This document shows, piece by piece, positions 24,601 through 27,641 of a stretch of DNA of 27,641 nucleotides (position 1 is the stretch's first letter; each line of letters begins with the position of its first letter). Under the pieces are notes generated by a model. That model saw only the letters and a program-made list of their open reading frames with translations. It did no database searches and was not told where the DNA came from. Made by a program: the position numbers and the translations under genes. This DNA comes from Candidatus Intestinimonas stercorigallinarum (GTDB lineage Bacteria; Bacillota; Clostridia; Oscillospirales; Oscillospiraceae). The DNA lies in contig DXDV01000152.1 of NCBI GenBank assembly GCA_019115345.1, positions 1 to 27,641 of the forward strand, written 5' to 3'.

Positions 24601-25347
24601 GGTCCACACGTCGGTGTCCCCATAGCCGGTGACTTTGCCGTCATCGAGAATGATGAGGTCTGTGCCCACATTATAATTGCCAGTCTTTTCCGAGGACAGG
24701 GCCTTCATATAGGTGGGGTTGTAGATGACCACCCGGTCACCGTCGGCGATGGGGCTTTCCGCAGGCTCGGAACCGGGGTCCTCGCCGGGATCGGGATCGG
24801 TGGAGCCGGTGCCCTCGACGTATTGGTAGAGGGTGAAGTCGCAGGGATACCCGTTGTTGATGGTGGTATTCTTATAGGCCCGGAACTGATTGCCTGAGCT
24901 CTTGTTGCTGGCCAGGGTCACAGTGTCCGAGCCGGTACCCAGGAAGCGGAAGGCGCCGTCAGTAAAGTTGACGGCCCAGGTGTAGCTTCCGGCCTGGATG
25001 CCGTTGGTGTTGCCGCCCTTGGGGGCCACCTGCACGCCGTTGGCGTCAGTGAGAGTGACGCCGTCTTCTGTGACGGTGATGTCCCACACCAGATTGGCGT
25101 CCGGGTTGGTCAGGCTTCCGTTCTCGTCCGTCACCTGTGTGGCGGTGAGCCAGGTGCCGTCCAGCGCACCCACGGCATAGCCGGAATCCACGACCATGAC
25201 ATATTTGCCGTTAGTCAGTTCTTCCTGTGTGGTGATCTTGGTAAAGGTCCCCGTCTCCCCGGCGGCGAAGGCCGCGCCGGGCAGCAGGGAGAGCAGCATG
25301 GCAGCTGCCAACAGGGCGGACAAGCAGGCTTTTAACCTTCGTTTCAT
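18694..25347 (-). CDS. Giant secreted SLH-anchored PHP-domain metallohydrolase with OB-fold repeats
   Basis: 2217 residues. Signal peptide 1-28 (ALLAAAMLLSLLPGAAFA), then an N-terminal beta domain. Two similar domains of about 130 residues start IYNPTYMKALS (about 210) and IYNPEYKKALS (about 540), with a divergent third IYNLSAQGVLA (about 690). An OB-fold segment lies between the first two (about 350-530). Ig-like stretches (about 830-1015) precede a PHP hydrolase domain with QLHSHTTYSDGSG at about 1030, similar to CehA/McbA-type phosphoesterases. A GATase/DUF4350-like segment follows (about 1490-1700), then two more OB-like units (about 1800-2000), an Asp-rich linker and three SLH repeats (about 2035-2217). 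It probably degrades a phosphate-containing or nucleotide substrate at the cell surface; this is inferred. Start ATG 25347 preferred to TTG 25353. Confidence 0.9.
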   Translation of the reverse strand: MKRRLKACLSALLAAAMLLSLLPGAAFAAGETGTFTKITTQEELTNGKYVMVVDSGYAVGALDGTWLTATQVTDENGSLTNPDANLVWDITVTEDGVTLTDANGVQVAPKGGNTNGIQAGSYTWAVNFTDGAFRFLGTGSDTVTLASNKSSGNQFRAYKNTTINNGYPCDFTLYQYVEGTGSTDPDPGEDPGSEPAESPIADGDRVVIYNPTYMKALSSEKTGNYNVGTDLIILDDGKVTGYGDTDVWTVVENEDSSYSFQQDGQNIGISEGFTSLNLGAADDDWTLVALEDGTYNVKNVTRGNYLEWYAKFNNWSTYAASDPAHDDQFCLSFYVIPDTPDPDEPETIDIAEALAAEDGTEGLSVKGVVTLLDGKNVYLQDSTGGICAYFDTAPSGIALGDTIIATGKRATYNDLPELAGATYEASSGLTLTPAVKAIGDLTTADICTYVTLRNVEVTEVYDKNGEYSSPNITVTDGANSIQLYKAVIDKNTDGSWPVAVGDVITITAAVGVHKGTLQLRNTSAAEIDLDGTPAGPIAHGDQVVIYNPEYKKALSGTYGGYYNNGTDISVADGVVSGFTASDVWTVIDNGDTTWSFSYNGQKIGMGESFSSMPLGEKHDKWKLEDAGDGLYYIKNEKRGAYMEWFASKGNWSSYGTIASGSEDMFALAFYKVTDIPQPGGDLEFPETFVIYNLSAQGVLAGSDGNETSPSVNNAAAAVADGAAIPANGARVFTVEQSGEYYRFKTADGYLSSNGTGNNAFYQETANEDADWTVTAGKKGGWNLMSRTAKFNGKYDQYLEYYGGTYKTYSMYNVTDYDIYEFFFYPLAEGVTVTDGVVNAPTVSFGALPDAYAGQEYTVSFTVDAVFGVSEDGLTAKYGETTAALTEENGAYSFTIPGDAVTEGTLAVTVTGADTKGVPISGSASITVKDEPYISEVFPAANTQTGDDKTPEIGFTFGNAGENPTITLKVGDKAVTPTVAENKASYKPDTDMANGRVTVTATVTRADNQSATKSWTFTIGTAEYQLYFGQLHSHTTYSDGSGSLESALNYVAGLPESANVDFVAFTDHSNYFDASGNANPEGALYDISLMTSQSQTLWNEYKGAVADFNAEHAGELVALAGFEMTWSGGPGHINTFNTEGLVSRNNTTLNSKTSDAGLKAYYSLLSQTEGVGSISQFNHPGDTFGTFVDFAYWDAVIDTRIQLVEVGNGEGAIGAGGYYPSYEYYIMALDKGWHVAPTNNQDNHKGKWGNANDARDVILTDDFSEEGIYQAIRDRRVYATEDKNLEINYTLNDAMLGAILDDEGVEQANINVTVYDPDASDSIARVEVVVNSGAVAYTWDDPEELASGALSCTIPADYSYYFIRVTQGDGDIAVTAPVWVGETLKLGISSVTCGTANPVTDEEVTITTNLFNSETEEATVNSVTYTSRGETLYTDTTGYTIPAAGGTLAIEWKYTPTQARLTPITVTVSMTQGGMEYTYSMEVTLDVLDAEQLVYIGIDASHYNEYVNGNYKDSMGNFGNLAAGYQVRTVELATSEDLIAACENAEGKYVAIILTAPSRRDGSALRDPYVTYSQEEIQALVDFNAAGGALILAGWSDYYESYADFPAEDHMAAQQNQVLAALGSSLRIGDDATNDDERNGGQTQRLYFNTYNWDSFLVDGVDYDAEHDYDNMYTQLFSQYGGASVYVVDETGAPTAAVPDTVTPVVYGHATTYSKDSDGDGLGGDSMPKYPASEGDDRLMVLATEDLGDGKGLIIVSGAAFMSNFEVQAEVEDSGAEKNYSNYNICENLVEYLNPVAITPIADVQAQEMEGVRYTIEGVVTSNASGYDKDTAFFDCIYLQDGTAGINAFPVAGDFKIGDKVRITGTTSSYQGERQIAVTDIEKIGEGTAPAPKSITAAQLNDGSVLGNLVTLRGTVVSFEESNGLVQTILVRDSAGGIGRVFIDGYITTGRDVQNLAVGREITVTGLASYDNTFNAPEGPFPRIRVRDRADVVCTTASGGGTSGRDDDDDDDSSVVITRPGQDDTHIPDSGTLLSPGVFTDLDQDAWYYDAVSDVVEQGLMVGVSATSFAPDQQVSRSMLVTVLYRMSGETWEGGSAAFPDVEPNTWYSDAVAWASANGVVNGYDNGLFGVNGSITREQLVTMLYRFWLYLDGQTGDPASLSAFADAASVSGYAKDAMAWAVAQGLIQGRPGGLLAPAEGAGRAELCTILVRFQALSA

Positions 25348-25389
25348 GCTCAAATCTTCCTTCCTTTCTCACATCGTCTATCTTGTCTC

Positions 25390-25412
25390 CCGGCCGCGCC
25401 ATCCGCGGCCGG
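25390..25412 (-). other. Strong hairpin in the leader of the SLH protein gene
   Basis: A perfect 9-bp all-GC stem (25412-25404 with 25398-25390) with loop GATGG lies about 40 bases upstream of the start codon. It may help protect or regulate the long mRNA. Confidence 0.45.
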
Positions 25413-25465
25413 CGGCGTTCACAGGCTGCCGCGCTTCCACCTCCCACAGCGTTCTATCTCCTCAA

Positions 25466-25585
25466 GAACAGGAAAGCCGAACCATCTGTCCGGCTTTTTG
25501 CTCGGCGGCCGTCTCCCATCCGGTGCAGTTCCGATGATGGAGACCCGGGCCGCTTCTTTGGCTGTCGTCTGGTGACGCCCTGTTC
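25466..25585 (-). ncRNA. Candidate structured leader RNA (four-way junction) upstream of the SLH protein gene
   Basis: On the minus strand GAACAGG (25585-25579) pairs with CCTGTTC (25472-25466) to close a domain holding three hairpins: CGTC/GACG (25577-25566), a two-part stem GCGGCC/GGCCGC plus GTCTCC/GGAGAC (25553-25505) and AAAGCCG/CGGCTTT (25497-25473). The last hairpin abuts the closing stem. The layout is riboswitch-like, but I do not recognise a known class, and conserved aptamer strings for c-di-GMP, SAM, FMN, lysine or cobalamin are not seen. Hand folding of GC-rich DNA can mislead. Confidence 0.3.
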
Positions 25586-25619
25586 ATTTTAACAAATTCA
25601 GGCCGCTCTTACAATCCTG

Positions 25620-25735
25620 AGTTTGGTAACATTGTTGTGTACATGTGTAAAAACTTACACCAATTTTGTATTGGCTATGAAAAATTGTTTGATAGTCTGG
25701 AAAAAGTGTAAACAATCTCCAGACCCTCATTCTTA
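25620..25735. promoter_or_regulatory. AT-rich block of inverted repeats between divergent genes
   Basis: Within GC-rich surroundings this block has GTGTAA/TTACAC (25645-25660), CCAAT/ATTGG (25660-25674), ATTGTTT/AAACAAT (25684-25716) and GTCTGGA/TCCAGAC (25695-25724). GTGTAAA also occurs twice in the same direction (25645 and 25706). It is the most promoter-like DNA upstream of the SLH gene and may hold operators. No convincing -35/-10 pair can be fixed. Confidence 0.4.
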
Positions 25736-26071
25736 AAAGGAAAGATCTCCCGGATGCCCTCAGCCGCCGCGACCCGGTCCGGGGCGGTGTCCCCTCCCTG
25801 GCGAGGGAGCCCACGCCCAGGGCGCCGCTGTTGGTTCAGATACAGAAGCAGGCGTAGAAGAGGACCGATTTCTGTCCATGTTCCATGCCGAAGTTTTTTG
25901 TGGACAGCCGGACGGACTGCTCCGGCTGAAAGGCCTTTTGATATCACAGGCATCCGACCGAAGGTTGTTCCGATGCGCATCTAGACGGTTTGTGACGTGG
26001 ACGACGCCCAAGACAACTGAATATTTGAAGCCGGACACGACATACACTCCAACAGGGAAGGAGGTTCTCAC
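25736..26071. other. Intergenic stretch without a supported gene
   Basis: About 335 bp between the AT-rich block and the small ORF. Short frames exist on both strands, but none has a ribosome site or recognisable sequence. A hairpin GCCGGA/TCCGGC occurs near 25911-25930. I see no tRNA and cannot locate an attachment site, though one would be expected somewhere near the recombinase. Confidence 0.5.
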
Positions 26072-26188
26072 ATGACTGTACGGACTGCGCAGGATAAAAA
26101 AACAGCGTGGCAGGTCACCCGAAGATTTGACGGCTCCCGGGACCCGGAAGAACTGCTCCGGGCGCTGATCCGGGCCCACAGCCGCTGA
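26072..26188 (+). CDS. Small 38-residue protein upstream of the serine recombinase
   Basis: A short ORF with a near-ideal ribosome site (AAGGAGG, then 7 bases, then ATG) that starts MTVRTAQDKKTAWQVTRRF and ends LLRALIRAHSR. It is basic, probably soluble and helical at the C-terminus. It lies 34 bp before the recombinase on the same strand and is probably co-transcribed with it. I do not recognise a family; position suggests a small accessory or regulatory protein of the mobile element, or a leader peptide. Confidence 0.6.
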   Translation: MTVRTAQDKKTAWQVTRRFDGSRDPEELLRALIRAHSR

Positions 26189-26222
26189 GGCGTCCGAACA
26201 TTAGACGGATAGGGGGGAGGCC

Positions 26223-27641
26223 ATGGGGGAATGGAACACGGCGGGCTATCTGCGCCTGTCCCGGGAGGATGGAGACAAGGCGGAGAGCGACAGCATCGCC
26301 AACCAGCGTAAGCTGCTGGAGCAGTACATAGAGACCCACCCGGAGCTGCATCTGGTGGATTTCTACCAGGACGACGGCTATACCGGGACCAACTTTGACC
26401 GCCCCTCCTTCCGGAAGATGGAGGCAGACATTGAGGCCGGAAAGGTCAACTGCGTCCTGGTCAAGGACCTGTCCCGATTCGGCCGGGATTACATCGAGAT
26501 GGGGCGGTACCTGGAGCGGGTCTTTCCCACTCGCGGCGTGCGTTTCATCGCCGTTAACGACCACGTGGACAGCCGGCAGGGGCGCTACGACATGCTCCTG
26601 CCCATGAAAAATATCTTCAACACCCAATATGCCAGGGACATTTCGGACAAGGTCCGCTCTGCCATCCACACCAAGCAGCAGCAGGGGGAATTTGTAGGGG
26701 CCTTTCCCAGCTACGGCTACCGAAAAGACCCGGCTGACCGCAGCCATCTGCTCATTGACCCCGCTGCGGCCCAGGTGGTGCGGCGGATCTTCGACCTCTT
26801 TGAGCAGGGTTGGGGCAAGATCAAGATCGCCAAACGGCTCAACGCCGAGGGTATCCCCAGCCCCAGCGAGTACAAACGGATGCTGGGAGAACGCTACCAC
26901 AACGGCCGGAAGCTCGGCCAAACTACCTATTGGACCTATGCTACCGTCCACCGCATCCTGCAAAATCAGATTTACGCAGGCCATATGGAACAGGGCCGGA
27001 ACTTCCGCCCCACCATGCACGGGAAAGCCGTTCAACTGGACCGCCCCCGCTGGACGGTGGTCCCCAACACCCATGAGGCCATCATTGGTCCGGAGCAATG
27101 GGAGCGGGTACAATCCCTGCTCCGCAAACGGACCCGGCAGCTCAGCTTCGACCAGAACCAGAGTCCCTTCGCCGGCTTCCTCCGCTGCGGAGACTGCGGA
27201 CGGGCCATGGTAAAGACCAGGCGCGCGGGCGGGATCTATTACAGCTGCGGCTCCTATCAGAGGTATGGTCCCACGGTATGCACCAAGCACAGCATTTCCC
27301 ACCAGGTTTTGGAGCAGATCGTGCTGGACGACCTGAACCGGATCATTGGAACCGTACAAAATCTCCAGGCGCTGGCTCAGGAGACGGGGGTGGAGGTTCC
27401 CCGGGGAACAACAGCGGGACGCCAGCGGCTGGAAGGGGGACTGGATCGGCTCTACCGGCTAAAAAAGGCGGCTTATGAGGATTACCGGGACGGATTGCTC
27501 CGCCGGGAGGATTTCCTGCGCTACCAGGCCGACTACGAGCGGCAGGAGCGGGAGCTGACCGCCCAGCTTCAACAGCTGGAGTCGACCCAGGAGGAAGCCC
27601 TCCTTCTCCATCCCTGGGTCCAATCCCTGCTCCAGCACGGA
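26223..27641 (+). CDS. Large serine recombinase (partial, runs off the right edge)
   Basis: At least 473 residues, open at the window end. The N-terminal resolvase domain (about 1-150) has the start GYLRLSREDGDKAESDSIANQ, which contains the catalytic Ser, and the arginines of VLVKDLSRFGRDYIEMGRYL. A recombinase domain follows (about 165-280, FPSYGYRKDP to HRILQNQIYAGHM), then a zinc ribbon (about 315-360; FLRCGDCGRAM, later YYSCG and a further Cys) and a coiled-coil-like helical tail (about 400-473). This is the large serine integrase layout of Clostridial transposons, conjugative elements and phages. Start ATG 26223 lies just after GGGGGGAGG. It implies that an integrated element starts or ends near here. 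Confidence 0.93.
   Translation, partial: MGEWNTAGYLRLSREDGDKAESDSIANQRKLLEQYIETHPELHLVDFYQDDGYTGTNFDRPSFRKMEADIEAGKVNCVLVKDLSRFGRDYIEMGRYLERVFPTRGVRFIAVNDHVDSRQGRYDMLLPMKNIFNTQYARDISDKVRSAIHTKQQQGEFVGAFPSYGYRKDPADRSHLLIDPAAAQVVRRIFDLFEQGWGKIKIAKRLNAEGIPSPSEYKRMLGERYHNGRKLGQTTYWTYATVHRILQNQIYAGHMEQGRNFRPTMHGKAVQLDRPRWTVVPNTHEAIIGPEQWERVQSLLRKRTRQLSFDQNQSPFAGFLRCGDCGRAMVKTRRAGGIYYSCGSYQRYGPTVCTKHSISHQVLEQIVLDDLNRIIGTVQNLQALAQETGVEVPRGTTAGRQRLEGGLDRLYRLKKAAYEDYRDGLLRREDFLRYQADYERQERELTAQLQQLESTQEEALLLHPWVQSLLQHG

Noticed and set aside
25466..25585. Known riboswitch (c-di-GMP, SAM, cobalamin, FMN, lysine, c-di-AMP)
   Set aside because: The conserved core strings of these classes, as far as I can recall them, do not appear; only the stem layout is suggestive.
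1..27641. CRISPR array, rRNA or tRNA genes
   Set aside because: No regularly spaced direct repeats and no recognisable tRNA or rRNA segments were seen on either strand.

Overview
The window looks like chromosome from a GC-rich, Gram-positive gut-type Clostridia, probably an Oscillospiraceae close to Flavonifractor or Lawsonibacter. That placement is an inference. It rests on AGGAGG-type ribosome binding sites, TGA as the dominant stop, SLH-anchored surface protein, CstA, a pdaB-like deacetylase fragment, SpoIIE-type phosphatase signalling and a Clostridia-type large serine recombinase. Nearly every gene lies on the minus strand; only a small truncated deacetylase ORF and the recombinase unit at the right edge are on plus.

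Left part (1-5170). A branched-chain amino acid ABC transporter is cut by the window edge (permease livH, lipoprotein livK with a good promoter). An SDR oxidoreductase follows. Next comes a 430-bp intergenic stretch made of back-to-back hairpins and a palindromic element whose 3' half recurs at 5107-5160. Then there is a deacetylase gene cut short after its first catalytic motif, and a CstA-type transporter.

Centre (5194-17142). This is the most interesting part: a tightly packed, often overlapping minus-strand gene set that I read as one operon. In transcription order it holds a MalT/LuxR-type ATPase regulator, a PreA-like iron-sulfur flavoprotein, a free RsbW-like GHKL protein, a SpoT/MESH1-like HD hydrolase, a STAS-APH kinase fusion, a free STAS protein, a formyltransferase, a DUF2156 (MprF C-terminal-like) protein, a MATE transporter with a degenerate GHKL tail, and a membrane sensor carrying both PP2C phosphatase and GHKL kinase domains. 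All parts of a partner-switching circuit (kinase, antagonist, phosphatase) are present, some in duplicate, and are wired to a transporter, an alarmone-type hydrolase and small-molecule enzymes. No sigma factor is present. Two genes are broken as read: the regulator by a one-base shift in a G5AG5 tract, and STAS-APH by an in-frame TAG.

Right part (17143-27641). A YibE/F membrane protein and a 2217-residue secreted, SLH-anchored PHP-domain protein are followed by about 720 bp without a convincing gene. That stretch contains a possible four-way-junction leader RNA and an AT-rich block of inverted repeats. The window ends inside a large serine recombinase on the plus strand, preceded by a 38-residue ORF, which suggests the edge of an integrated mobile element.
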